From positions 62,001-126,000 of the forward strand of contig JARRNJ010000005.1 in assembly GCA_037385045.1 (NCBI GenBank): a DNA stretch of 64,000 bases, written 5' to 3'. Below are positions 51,437 through 59,667 of this stretch, piece by piece. The notes under the pieces are model-generated. The model worked only from the letters and a program-made list of their open reading frames with translations, ran no database searches and was not told the DNA's origin. The DNA comes from JARRNJ01 sp037385045 (GTDB lineage: Bacteria > Pseudomonadota > Gammaproteobacteria > JASBUN01). The position numbers were made by a program, and so were the translations under genes. How positions within the stretch are numbered: the first letter of the stretch is position 1; the number at the start of each line of letters is the position of its first letter.

Positions 51437-52141
51437 TTGATGGACTTGACCGACAACAATCCGCTGGCCGGCGTCGGCCCGGACGGCGCGATGGCGAACA
51501 CCGGGGCGCTGGAGTCGCAGCTGGTGGCGCTGGAGGATCGGTTGCGGGAACTGCCGCGCGAGGCGCCCGCCGGCGAAGCGGCCGCCATCAACCTGGAAAT
51601 GGGCCGCACCCTGCTGGGGCTGGGCCGCAACCAAGAGGCCTGGAACGTCGTGCGCCCGGCGTTTGACGTTTTCCTGCAGGCGCGCGACTGGCAACGAGCG
51701 GTGGAGGCCTGCGACGTCCTGTTCCTGAGCGAGCAGGCCGATTCGCTCAGCGCACTCGGCCAGGGGATCTGGCTCGGGGTGACGTTTCCGATCGATCCCG
51801 AGCTGACCCTCAACATGCTGCACCACGTGATCGAGGAGACGCCCGACGAGTCCGACGGCGCGGCGGTCGCCGCGGCCACCGCCGCCTACGTCGCCGACCT
51901 GCGGGCACCGGAAGATCAACAGGGCAATCTGATGTTTTTCGCCAACCAGATGCTCGGCAACGTGGCCCGGCGTCACAGCGATGTGCAGTCCCAGGGCCAG
52001 TTCGACCTTTGGATGGAGCGCCTGGAACTCAACGACCCGCAGAAGTTCCTGGTCCGGCTGCGCAATGTTGTCGACGTCCTGGTGCAGGACGACTGGTGGT
52101 TCGATCGGGAGCAATTGCAACAGACGTTACCGGTGAATTGA
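51437..52141 (+). CDS. Helical-repeat-like protein of the dsr-adjacent cluster
   Basis: A 234-aa, helix-rich acidic protein. The repeated amphipathic pattern (AAINLEMGRTLLGLGRNQEAWNV, DWQRAVEACDVLF, ADSLSALGQGIWLG) resembles tetratricopeptide-type repeats. AGGAGA at 51425-51430 serves either TTG 51437 or ATG 51440. Its stop is one base before the ATG of the Cas6-like gene, so the two are tightly coupled. Function unknown; a scaffold or binding protein is plausible. Confidence 0.7.
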   Translation: MMDLTDNNPLAGVGPDGAMANTGALESQLVALEDRLRELPREAPAGEAAAINLEMGRTLLGLGRNQEAWNVVRPAFDVFLQARDWQRAVEACDVLFLSEQADSLSALGQGIWLGVTFPIDPELTLNMLHHVIEETPDESDGAAVAAATAAYVADLRAPEDQQGNLMFFANQMLGNVARRHSDVQSQGQFDLWMERLELNDPQKFLVRLRNVVDVLVQDDWWFDREQLQQTLPVN

Positions 52142-52142
52142 C

Positions 52143-52838
52143 ATGTATTGGCAGGAAAGCACCTCTGACACGCCCTACCAAGTGCCCGACGGCATCGTCG
52201 ACGTCGCCTTCCGTATCGCCTGCGCGGCCAAGGCGCTGCCTTTGGAACACGCGCATGCGCTGTCGCACGCCCTGCACGAGGCACTGCCGTGGTTGGCCGA
52301 TGAGCAGGCGGCCGGGGTGCACCTGATCCACGGCGCGGAATCGGGTAACGGGTGGATGCGTCCCGAGGACCCGGACCATGAGCTGCTGTACGTGTCCCGG
52401 CGCACCCGCATGACCCTGCGGCTGCCCAAGGAGCGCGTGGCCGATGCCCGGGCGCTTACCGGCGCGACGCTGGACATTGAGGGCTACCCGCTGGAGGTGG
52501 GGGAGGCGACCGTCAAACCGCTCGCCAACACTTCAACGCTGTTTTCCCGCTATGTGGTCGATGAACGGGGCGGTGACGACGAGGCGGCGTTTGTTGCCGG
52601 CGTTGCCGCGGAAATTCAGCGCCTCGGCATCCCGGTGCGCAAACTCCTGTGCGGCAAGAGCCATGTGTTGCGTACGCCGGACGGTCCGGTCGTCACCCGC
52701 AGTGTCCTTATCGCGGACCTGGACGCGCCGGAGTCGGTCACGCTGCAACAACAGGGTATCGGGCCGCACCGCAAGCTGGGCTGCGGGCTGTTCATCGCCC
52801 ACAAGGGCATTGCCCCGGTCAAGGCCGGCGACGATTGA
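52143..52838 (+). CDS. Cas6/Cmx6-like protein (CRISPR RNA endonuclease family), stand-alone
   Basis: A 231-aa protein that matches my recollection of the type I-MYXAN Cas6/Cmx6 family: VDVAFRIACAAKALPLEHAHALSHAL, LPWLADEQAAGVHLIHGAESG, LYVSRRTRMTLRLP, IPVRKLLCGKSHVL, and the C-terminal glycine-rich RAMP loop GIGPHRKLGCGLF (residues 205-217). Cas6 proteins cut CRISPR repeats in precursor RNA. No CRISPR array and no other cas gene occur in this window. The gene is locked between the 234-aa gene and the DsrC-like rspA. This suggests a domesticated RNA-binding role connected with the sulfur locus; function is not established. Confidence 0.75.
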   Translation: MYWQESTSDTPYQVPDGIVDVAFRIACAAKALPLEHAHALSHALHEALPWLADEQAAGVHLIHGAESGNGWMRPEDPDHELLYVSRRTRMTLRLPKERVADARALTGATLDIEGYPLEVGEATVKPLANTSTLFSRYVVDERGGDDEAAFVAGVAAEIQRLGIPVRKLLCGKSHVLRTPDGPVVTRSVLIADLDAPESVTLQQQGIGPHRKLGCGLFIAHKGIAPVKAGDD

Positions 52839-52930
52839 CGCTCCCTCCTGTAGTGTTTCGGACCGATTTTGATTAAACTCGCAGGTTTTTCGGACTCCAT
52901 GGTTTGTATTCTTGAGCAAGAGGACTGAAC

Positions 52931-53269
52931 ATGGCCTATGAGTTTGGTGGTAAGACCATTGAAACCGATGCGAACGGATTTCTCCTGAACCTGGAAGACT
53001 GGAACGAAGATCTCGCCGCGCACATCGCGCAACTCGAAGGGATCGACCTGACCGAAAAGCATTGGGACCTGATTCACTACCTTCGCGACGAGTACCTCAA
53101 CGACGGCGGCAATCAGCCCAATACCCGCACTATCTGCAAAGCGATGTCGGACAAGTGGGGCGCCAAGGTCTCCCAGAAGGATGTCTATGACCTGTTTCCC
53201 AAGGACCCCAGCAAACAGGGCGGGCGCATTTCGGGACTGCCCGAGAGCCGCCGCAAGGGCGGTTATTGA
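52931..53269 (+). CDS. rspA: RspA-type DsrC-like protein lacking both functional cysteines
   Basis: A 112-aa DsrC/TusE homologue (MAYEFGGKTIETDANGFLLNLEDWNED; SDKWGAKVSQKDVYDLFPKDP). At the places of the DsrC cysteines 98 and 109 it has glycine and lysine (KQGGRISGLPESRRKGG). It keeps the fold but cannot carry sulfur the DsrC way. DsrC-like proteins without both cysteines have been named RspA and proposed to be regulatory. It ends the Cas6-like cluster. Confidence 0.85.
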   Translation: MAYEFGGKTIETDANGFLLNLEDWNEDLAAHIAQLEGIDLTEKHWDLIHYLRDEYLNDGGNQPNTRTICKAMSDKWGAKVSQKDVYDLFPKDPSKQGGRISGLPESRRKGGY

Positions 53270-53295
53270 ACGGCGCGCAATGGCGGAACCTGATG

Positions 53296-53315
53296 CAGGG
53301 GGCTTCGGCCCCCTG
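53296..53315 (+). terminator. Rho-independent terminator after rspA
   Basis: An 8-bp perfect stem (CAGGGGGC/GCCCCCTG) with a TTCG tetraloop, followed by TTT, 26 bases after the rspA stop. It closes the transcription unit that begins with the TauD-like gene. Confidence 0.85.
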
Positions 53316-53446
53316 TTTCGTGTGCCCGGCGCACGCGCGGGTGTGGCGCGCGAACAAGCAGAAAAAGCAAGGTTTCTTGCGCGCCTGCATGAGCTATTCT
53401 GTTCATAGCACTGCACATCGTGCGAAACCTGCAGAGGAGGGCGCTC

Positions 53447-53845
53447 ATGACCGGCAAGACGCGCAGAACCGATGACGACTGGCGCGAACAGCTCTCGCCC
53501 GAGCAATATCGCGTGTGCCGGCAGGGCGGCACCGAACCGGCATTCAGCGGCCAGTACTTTGATCTGAAGGAAAGCGGCCGCTATCGGTGTGTCTGCTGCG
53601 GGGCGCTGCTGTTCAGTTCCGAGACCAAGTTCGATTCCGGCACCGGCTGGCCGTCCTTCTGGGCTCCGGCCGATGAACAGACGGTGGAAACCGACACCGA
53701 TACCACTCACGGCATGGTGCGCACCGAGGTTCATTGCAGCAACTGCGGTGCCCACCTGGGCCACGTGTTTGCGGACGGGCCGAAGCCGACCGGACTGCGC
53801 TACTGCATCAACTCCGTCGCCCTGGACTTCGAGAAAAGCAACTGA
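53447..53845 (+). CDS. msrB: Peptide methionine-(R)-S-oxide reductase MsrB
   Basis: A 132-aa selenoprotein-R-family enzyme reducing R-methionine sulfoxide. Zinc-binding CVCCG and CSNCG pairs, FDSGTGWPSFW, and catalytic Cys120 in LRYCINSVALDF are present. GAGGAGGG precedes the ATG at 53447. It is after the terminator and starts its own unit. Confidence 0.96.
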   Translation: MTGKTRRTDDDWREQLSPEQYRVCRQGGTEPAFSGQYFDLKESGRYRCVCCGALLFSSETKFDSGTGWPSFWAPADEQTVETDTDTTHGMVRTEVHCSNCGAHLGHVFADGPKPTGLRYCINSVALDFEKSN

Positions 53846-53929
53846 TGCCCGTTGCGCGCGGACAGCGGATCGCCGCGAACCGCGCGCAGGATTAACCGGC
53901 GCACGTGCATATCCGAGGCATGAGCCTTT

Positions 53930-54355
53930 ATGACCAACTGCCCGTTCCATCTCGCGTTCCCGGTGAACAGCCTGGAAGCCGCCCGACGGTTCTACGGCGG
54001 CTTGTTGGGATGCCCGGAGGGGCGCAGCTCCGATACCTGGGTGGATTTCAACCTATACGGCCACCAGATCGTCGCCCATCATGCGCCCGGGCACCAGCCC
54101 TCGACGGCCCACAATTCGGTCGACGGCGACCGGGTGCCGGTGCCCCATTTCGGCGTGGTGTTGACCATGGAACAGTGGCGGGAACTGGCCGCGCGGCTGC
54201 GGGATGCGGGTGTGGAATTCGTTGTGGAACCACATGTCCGGTTTGCCGGACGGGTTGGCGAACAGGCGACCATGTTCCTGCTGGATCCCAGCGGTAATGC
54301 GCTGGAGTTCAAGGCCTTCGCCGACCGGTCGCAGCTGTTCGCCCGCGAGCCGTGA
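53930..54355 (+). CDS. VOC-family (glyoxalase/bleomycin-resistance-like) protein
   Basis: A 141-aa vicinal oxygen chelate fold protein: FHLAFPVNSLEAARRFYGGLLG, ending FLLDPSGNALEFKAF with the metal-ligand Glu. Close to uncharacterised dioxygenase-like VOC proteins; substrate unknown. Start is ATG 53930. Confidence 0.88.
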   Translation: MTNCPFHLAFPVNSLEAARRFYGGLLGCPEGRSSDTWVDFNLYGHQIVAHHAPGHQPSTAHNSVDGDRVPVPHFGVVLTMEQWRELAARLRDAGVEFVVEPHVRFAGRVGEQATMFLLDPSGNALEFKAFADRSQLFAREP

Positions 54356-54367
54356 GCGCCCGCCTGC

Positions 54368-55039
54368 TCAGACCTCCGCCCACATGCGCACCAAGTTGAC
54401 GTAGGCGTGGTCCACGCGGGCGGTTTCCCGGGACTGGGGCGCGCTTCGCATCAACTGTTCCCGGGCAAGATTTAACTCGTACAGGATCTCCCGCTGCTGC
54501 GGGTTACGGACCATACTTTGTATCCAGGTGACCGCCACCAACCGTTGGCCGCGCGTGACCTCAGCCACGTGATGCAGGCTGGAGGCGGGGTAGACGACCG
54601 CGTCGCCCGCCGGCAGCTTTACGGTGGTGTCGCCGAAGGTGGTGCGCACTACCAGTTCACCGCCGTCGTAGTCGTCGGGCTGATTCAAAAAAACGGTGCA
54701 GGCCACATCGCAGCGAAACCGTTGTGCGTCGCCCATGACCGGGTCGTCGATGTGATCGCCGTAGGTCATGCCGGGCTCGTATTTGGCGAACAGCGGCTTG
54801 GCGACGCGATGGGGCAGCACGGCGCCGCGGAACGTGGCGTGATGCAGGAGGTTGCCCATGATCACCTTGTTCAGGTGGCCGGCTATTTCGCTGTCCTGCT
54901 GCAGCTCGCGGTTGCTCTTCACCGCCTTGGCGCGGCTGCCTGCCGACAGCCTGCCGTCAACGAAGGTGGCATCCTTGAGCGCCTGCAGGATGATGTCCAG
55001 CTGGGTCCGGTCGATGACTTCGGGAATGTGCAGCATCAT
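54368..55039 (-). CDS. PKHD-type Fe(II)/2-oxoglutarate hydroxylase, PiuC/YbiX-like
   Basis: A 223-aa prolyl-4-hydroxylase-domain protein. Iron ligands are in YGDHIDDPVMG (His, Asp) and the distal His in ASSLHHVAEV, with Arg in TRGQRLVAVTWIQS; the DYDGGELVV strand is typical of YbiX/PiuC, which is linked to iron uptake in other bacteria. The ATG at 55039 (MMLHIPEVI) is taken from family similarity; the frame runs further upstream without conservation. No TonB receptor is adjacent. Confidence 0.9.
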   Translation of the reverse strand: MMLHIPEVIDRTQLDIILQALKDATFVDGRLSAGSRAKAVKSNRELQQDSEIAGHLNKVIMGNLLHHATFRGAVLPHRVAKPLFAKYEPGMTYGDHIDDPVMGDAQRFRCDVACTVFLNQPDDYDGGELVVRTTFGDTTVKLPAGDAVVYPASSLHHVAEVTRGQRLVAVTWIQSMVRNPQQREILYELNLAREQLMRSAPQSRETARVDHAYVNLVRMWAEV

Positions 55040-55203
55040 GATCGGGAGCCTCGGTTGCCGCGGCGCGCGGTTGGGAACGGGAGGCGTCCCATTATAGGGC
55101 CGTTTCGACGGCAGGAACATGCAGCGGCGAACCTGCACGGCGTCCGGCGGCCGCTGTGCGGCATCGACGCGCCGGCAACCTCGGTCGCCAGACAGGAGGC
55201 ACC

Positions 55204-55806
55204 ATGAAACTACGCTATTCGCCCACGTCCCCGTATGTGCGCAAGGTCATGGTCACGGCCATCGAGCTGGGCGTCGATGGACAGATCGAATGCATCGATA
55301 CCAACCCGTGGCAGTATGACAGCGCGCTGGTGCGCGACAACCCGTTGGGCAAGGTTCCGACGCTGACCACCGACGGCGGCGAGGTGCTGTACGACTCGCC
55401 GGTCGTCTGCGAATACCTCGACCACGTCTACGGCCAAGGCCGTTTGTTTCCATCGGCGGGCCCGGCCCGCTGGCGGGTGCTGCGGCAGCAGGCGCTGTGT
55501 GATGGTATTCTGGACGCCGCGGTGCTGCGCCGGCTGGAAGGCCAGCGGCCCGCGGAGCGGCGTTCGGAGGACTGGGCCGTCCTGCAGCGGGACGCGGTCG
55601 AGCGCGGCGTCGATGCCCTGGAGCGGGATGCCGATGGTTGGGACGCTGCGCTGACGATCGGGCAGATCAGCGCGGCGTGCGCACTCGGGTACCTGGACTT
55701 CCGGTTCGCCGGCGAAGATTGGCGCACCGGGCACCCGGCGCTGGCGCAATGGTATGAGGGCTTTGCCCGGCGGCCTTCCATGCAGGCCACGCGGCCCCGT
55801 GGTTGA
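55204..55806 (+). CDS. Glutathione S-transferase family protein
   Basis: A 200-aa GST: MKLRYSPTSPYVRKVMVTAIELG with the N-terminal catalytic Ser region, NPLGKVPTLTTDGGEVLYDSPVVCEYLDHVYG, and the C-terminal helical domain. AGGAGG precedes ATG 55204. A second GST is at 15.8 kb. Substrate is unknown. Confidence 0.9.
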   Translation: MKLRYSPTSPYVRKVMVTAIELGVDGQIECIDTNPWQYDSALVRDNPLGKVPTLTTDGGEVLYDSPVVCEYLDHVYGQGRLFPSAGPARWRVLRQQALCDGILDAAVLRRLEGQRPAERRSEDWAVLQRDAVERGVDALERDADGWDAALTIGQISAACALGYLDFRFAGEDWRTGHPALAQWYEGFARRPSMQATRPRG

Positions 55807-55844
55807 ACGGTGATGGACGGGACATGCAGGGGAGGATGCGATTC

Positions 55845-56126
55845 ATGGTGAACGCAATCGTTCTGATGAAAGTCGAACGCGATAGAATCAACGCGGTGGC
55901 GGAGCAGCTGGCGGGGCTCGACGGAGTCTCGGAGGTGTATTCGGTGGGCGGGCGCTACGATCTGGTAGCCATCATCCGCGCCCAAACCAACGAGCAGTTG
56001 GCCGAGCTGGTGACGCGGCACATGGCGGCCGTCGACGGCATTGCCGACACCGAAACCATGTTGGCGTTCAAGTCCTATTCGCGGCACGACCTGGAAGCCA
56101 TGTTTTCGGTCGGCTACGCGCCCTGA
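55845..56126 (+). CDS. Stand-alone Lrp/AsnC ligand-binding (RAM) domain protein
   Basis: A 93-aa protein consisting only of the AsnC_trans_reg effector domain (MVNAIVLMKVERDRINAVAEQ; VSEVYSVGGRYDLVAIIRA; DTETMLAFKSYSRHD). It lacks the DNA-binding helix-turn-helix of Lrp. GGGGAGG before ATG 55845 supports the start. Such proteins usually oligomerise and bind amino acids. Confidence 0.88.
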   Translation: MVNAIVLMKVERDRINAVAEQLAGLDGVSEVYSVGGRYDLVAIIRAQTNEQLAELVTRHMAAVDGIADTETMLAFKSYSRHDLEAMFSVGYAP

Positions 56127-56139
56127 TCGCAAAAAGAAC

Positions 56140-56880
56140 TCACGGCGCGTTCAGGAACATGGTGGCTCCGCCCAGCAGAATCACCCAGGCCACCACCCGC
56201 CGGAACAGGCGGTCGTTGACGCGGAAATGCAATTGGTTGGCGAACCAAAGCGTCACGGCCAGAAACGGCAGGGATACCAGCATCATGTGCACGATCGACC
56301 CGTTGATGGTCCCGGTTCCCAGGTAGCCGACGCCGCGAAACACGTTCATGCTCAGGGAGAAGGCCAGCGCATAGTTGCGCACCACGGTCTTGTCGTCGAA
56401 CGTCCCCAGCAGTCGCGTCATAGCCAAAGGGGCGCTGATGCCGAACAGCGCCTGCGACGCCCCGGCCAGCGTATCCAAGGCGTGTGCGGCGGGGGTGCGC
56501 ATGCGCAAGCGGGCGGGGCTCAGTGCCAGGTAGATTCCCGATCCGCTGATGGCCGCGGCCAACAGGTAGTGAAATGCACGCTCGGAAAAGATGTCAAACA
56601 GGTACAGGCCCCCGAACCCGCCGAGGGCGGCGAAGCCGAGCATGCGGGCCAGGTAGGCGACGCTGACCGTCTTCGGCGACCGCGCCAGGCCGATGACGCC
56701 AACCAGGATCTGGGGCAGCAGGGAATACACCACCAGCGTCTTGGCGTCGAGGAAGAAGCTCATCACCATCAACATGAGGATGGTGCCGGCCAGCCCGAAG
56801 ACGATCTCGAATGAGTAGGTGACGACGCAGACCAGCGTCAGAAGTGCCAGCATCGCGGTTGCTGGTGTCGTCATAGACAA
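56140..56880 (-). CDS. TauE/SafE-family sulfite exporter-like transporter
   Basis: A 246-aa membrane protein with about seven to eight helices and the TauE/SafE pattern (VVTYSFEIVFGLAGTILMLMVMSFFLDA; FAALGGFGGLYL; repeated inverted halves). Some members export sulfite or sulfoacetate; that would fit with the sulfite made by rDsrAB, but the substrate is not shown by sequence. It is convergent with the AsnC-domain gene. Confidence 0.88.
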   Translation of the reverse strand: MSMTTPATAMLALLTLVCVVTYSFEIVFGLAGTILMLMVMSFFLDAKTLVVYSLLPQILVGVIGLARSPKTVSVAYLARMLGFAALGGFGGLYLFDIFSERAFHYLLAAAISGSGIYLALSPARLRMRTPAAHALDTLAGASQALFGISAPLAMTRLLGTFDDKTVVRNYALAFSLSMNVFRGVGYLGTGTINGSIVHMMLVSLPFLAVTLWFANQLHFRVNDRLFRRVVAWVILLGGATMFLNAP

Positions 56881-57091
56881 GATGTCAGGGCAGAGACGCG
56901 GTGACGCCGAGAACGCAAAGAATATTCATAGTGGGACAGGGGTTTCCGGCGAGCGCGTCGCCCGCATTGCGTTTCCGCATACTCGTTTGCCGGCCCCACC
57001 GTCGGTCCAGCTGGCGGCGGTCGCGAACGGCTCAAGAATGGTTCTTCTTAGCGTCCTCTGCGCCACTGCGTCTTTGCGCCAAAGCCTTGCT

Positions 57092-57700
57092 CTAGGCAAA
57101 TACCACCCACGTGGTGGCGATGTATTTGACGCCCTGCTGCAGGGTGACCGCCCGGTGCTCGTGGGTCCAGAATGGCGGAAACACCACCATCTTGCCTTCC
57201 TCGGGCGTGATCTTGAGATCCTGGAACAGGAACTCCGTTTCCCCTCCCGGACCCGGCACGTCGTTCAAGTACCACACCACCACCAGTTGGCGCTCGGCGA
57301 ACTGGTGACTGCCGCCGTCAATGTGCCAGTGATAGAATTCGCCGGGCAGCGTGCGTTGGATGGCGTAGCCCATGTCCTTGAAGGGCCCCTTGAAGTACGG
57401 GTAGCGTTCCTTGAACCCCTTCATCATCAGGGACATGGAACGGTGGAGGTTGGCGTCGACGTCCTTCCAGTCGGGTTTGCCGCTGACCACCAGATCGGTT
57501 GAGCGCTTGACGGAACGGTCCTCCTCGGCGAGCTGCCCGATTCGGCCCAGGTACTGCTGGTCCTTTTTTTCCTCGAACCGACGGATCATTTCCCGGCACA
57601 CTTCACCGGGCAGCGCATTCTTCACTTCGAAGATGAAGCTGTTGGGCTGGGCTTCGACGAACTCGTAGGGCGGAACGTAAACTCGGTTGGTCTGCTGCAT
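57092..57700 (-). CDS. 2-oxoglutarate-Fe(II) oxygenase
   Basis: A 202-aa prolyl-hydroxylase-like enzyme. His and Asp ligands are in EFYHWHIDGG and the distal His in FWTHEHRAVTL, with Lys in GVKYIATTWVV taking the place of the usual Arg. This is the third oxygenase of the 2-oxoglutarate type within 7 kb (others at 50.3 and 54.4 kb). The target, a protein or small molecule, is unknown. Confidence 0.87.
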   Translation of the reverse strand: MQQTNRVYVPPYEFVEAQPNSFIFEVKNALPGEVCREMIRRFEEKKDQQYLGRIGQLAEEDRSVKRSTDLVVSGKPDWKDVDANLHRSMSLMMKGFKERYPYFKGPFKDMGYAIQRTLPGEFYHWHIDGGSHQFAERQLVVVWYLNDVPGPGGETEFLFQDLKITPEEGKMVVFPPFWTHEHRAVTLQQGVKYIATTWVVFA

Positions 57701-57783
57701 GAGCTGGCTTCGTCAGTGGGGACCGGGCAGATTATCCGTGGTTCCAGCCCGTCGGGTCAACGGCGCGGCGGGGCGGTTGGCGC

Positions 57784-58827
57784 CTAGAGCGGATTGGCGC
57801 GGATCAGCTTGTCGATGTGCGGCGTGCTTTCGGCGCCATGGCGGCGGAACAGGTCGAGTACCGCCTGGGCCACGTCGTTCCAATGGCGCGAACCTTGCTC
57901 GGCCACTTCCTGCAGCCGTTCGAGCCGGTCATGTTGGACCCATTCCTGGTAGGCGCGGTGCGCACCAGGGAAGATTTCCTTGCGCATGCCGCGGAGGTTG
58001 CCGAAGTAAAAGTGCAAAGATGCGGGCCTGGGTTGTTCGGTGAGGCCGGGCAACGTGGACAGGCAATCCGCCAGATGGTCGCGCACCGCGCGGGCCATCA
58101 TTTCCGCCTGGGACGGCGGCAGCGATGCGAGCATTTCGTGCCATTCCTCGCCCAGGAGCTCGCCCGCCTGCAGCTCGCCGATTTCGTGGAGGATAACCGC
58201 GTCGATCTCGTTGGTGGTGATGGCCTCGAGGGCTTTCTCCACATTTTCATCGAATCCGTAGTAGGCCAGGGCGCGGCTCATGGGCCCTTCGTGCTTGCGC
58301 CATCGCCACTCTTCGACCTTTTCCCAGATCATGCGCCGCAGGGATTCGCGGCGGATGAATATCGTCTGCCCCATGGCCATGGCCGGCGGCGCTGTGAGGT
58401 CGCGGGCCAGCTCGGCGCCGGCGACCACGATCCGATGGCGGGCATGGGCTTCATGACGATCGAGGCGGGCCAAAAAGAAATGCGGACGGCAGCCGCCGCC
58501 GAGTCCGCCGCTGTAGACCAAACCCCGGGGCAACAGCTGCTCGTTGATGAGCTCGGCATCGAACGGATCGAACTCGCTGCCGTCGACGGGGATCGGATGC
58601 AGCGGTTGCTCGGCGAGTTCCTCCCACAGGGCTTCACGTTCCGTGAGCCAGGTCCCGACGGCGTCGTTGGGCAGGGCCGCGGTGAACGGGAAGCCCTTTT
58701 CCCAGCGAAAATACTCGCGCATCTTCAATAAATAGACGCACAGGGTGTAATCGCCCGCGTGCTGGGCGTCGGAGATGTGGCAGTTGCGTTGCACCACCGC
58801 GCGCAGGGGATCGAAGTCGTCGGTCAT
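57784..58827 (-). CDS. Conserved protein, Sfum_1244-like
   Basis: A 347-aa cytoplasmic protein (MTDDFDPLRAVVQRNCHISDAQHAGDYTLCVYLLKMREYFRW, here cited in parts: QRNCHISDAQHAGDYTLCVY). The PHFFLARLDR, TNEIDAVILHEIGELQAG and LHFYFGNLRGMRKE segments recall a family I know as Sfum_1244, described from sulfur-metabolising bacteria, but without known activity. The HEIGE segment looks metalloprotein-like. Start ATG 58827 chosen by similarity; frame runs to 58881. Confidence 0.65.
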   Translation of the reverse strand: MTDDFDPLRAVVQRNCHISDAQHAGDYTLCVYLLKMREYFRWEKGFPFTAALPNDAVGTWLTEREALWEELAEQPLHPIPVDGSEFDPFDAELINEQLLPRGLVYSGGLGGGCRPHFFLARLDRHEAHARHRIVVAGAELARDLTAPPAMAMGQTIFIRRESLRRMIWEKVEEWRWRKHEGPMSRALAYYGFDENVEKALEAITTNEIDAVILHEIGELQAGELLGEEWHEMLASLPPSQAEMMARAVRDHLADCLSTLPGLTEQPRPASLHFYFGNLRGMRKEIFPGAHRAYQEWVQHDRLERLQEVAEQGSRHWNDVAQAVLDLFRRHGAESTPHIDKLIRANPL

Positions 58828-58972
58828 GTCACAGCCCACCACTTGCGTCGTCGGGACACCGCCGCTTCCTATGGCAGCCAAACCTTAGTAAAATACTATG
58901 GTATTAAACGGTAGCACGATCAGAATCCCGATGCCAGCCTCCGGCCCGTTCGTGGCTGCCGAGGGCATCGCG

Positions 58973-58978
58973 TATAAT
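58973..58978 (+). promoter_or_regulatory. Predicted -10 box upstream of the 59.0-kb gene
   Basis: A TATAAT hexamer 35 bp before the TTG start at 59014; no clear -35 is seen. The divergent Sfum_1244-like gene starts at 58827. Confidence 0.4.
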
Positions 58979-59013
58979 CGCGCATCTAAATTCTACAGCA
59001 TAGGAGACCGGCG

Positions 59014-59586
59014 TTGGCACTGAGAATCAAGAGTCGGTGGACGGAAAAGGCGAAGCTCAAGCCCTCCGACGAGCTGTTGCGGGAGAACGCGCAAGCGCTG
59101 GCCTTCATCTTCTGGCGCCTGGCGCTGGACAAGGCCAAGACGCTGCACGGCGAAGACTTTGTCTACGATACCGACGAGCAGCGGGTGAAGGTGATCGGTG
59201 AATACCTGGCGATGATGCTGCAGGTGGCCGACCGGCTCGCCTACCATCGGCTCGAGGACGACGCGCGCGGCGAGTTTATTACCACCCTGGCGCGGCGCCT
59301 GGCCGACCACATGCAGGACAACGCTACCGACCTGTTTGGCCCGGCGGATTACCGCGGTCCGTTCATCGACATGCTCAACCGGCGCTCAGCCGGCTATGCG
59401 CAATGCGGTTTCTCACCGGACGAGGGCGCCAGCTACGGTTTTCTGCATTATCTGGGTTCGAATGTGCAAAAGGTCATGGGTTCGGACCATCACGCCAACA
59501 AGTGGGTGATCGATCAGGTGATGGAAATAGACGGTCCGGAAGTGGTGGAGAAAGTCAGCAAGGCGCTGGCGGATTTGTTCAGCTGA
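59014..59586 (+). CDS. Conserved hypothetical protein
   Basis: A 190-aa soluble protein starting at TTG 59014 (ALRIKSRWTEKAKLKPSDELLREN) with TAGGAG upstream. The all-helical pattern resembles small metal-free DUF proteins conserved among sulfur-oxidising gammaproteobacteria as I recall it; no catalytic motif is obvious. Followed by a strong bidirectional terminator. Confidence 0.7.
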   Translation: MALRIKSRWTEKAKLKPSDELLRENAQALAFIFWRLALDKAKTLHGEDFVYDTDEQRVKVIGEYLAMMLQVADRLAYHRLEDDARGEFITTLARRLADHMQDNATDLFGPADYRGPFIDMLNRRSAGYAQCGFSPDEGASYGFLHYLGSNVQKVMGSDHHANKWVIDQVMEIDGPEVVEKVSKALADLFS

Positions 59587-59611
59587 GGCGGGCGGTGTTC
59601 GGGGCCGAAAA

Positions 59612-59640
59612 CAAAAAAGCGGGATTGGATCCCGCCTTTT
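59612..59640. terminator. Bidirectional Rho-independent terminator
   Basis: A 7-bp stem (GCGGGAT/ATCCCGC) with a TGG loop, flanked by an A-run on the left and a T-run on the right, between the convergent genes at 59.0 and 59.7 kb. Confidence 0.88.
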
Positions 59641-59667
59641 CGTTTTCGAAAATGCGCGTGCAACCAG

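Noticed and set aside
50000..54000. CRISPR array near the Cas6-like gene
   Set aside because: No set of regularly spaced repeats is visible on either side; the only short repeat nearby is a two-copy dyad 1.8 kb apart.
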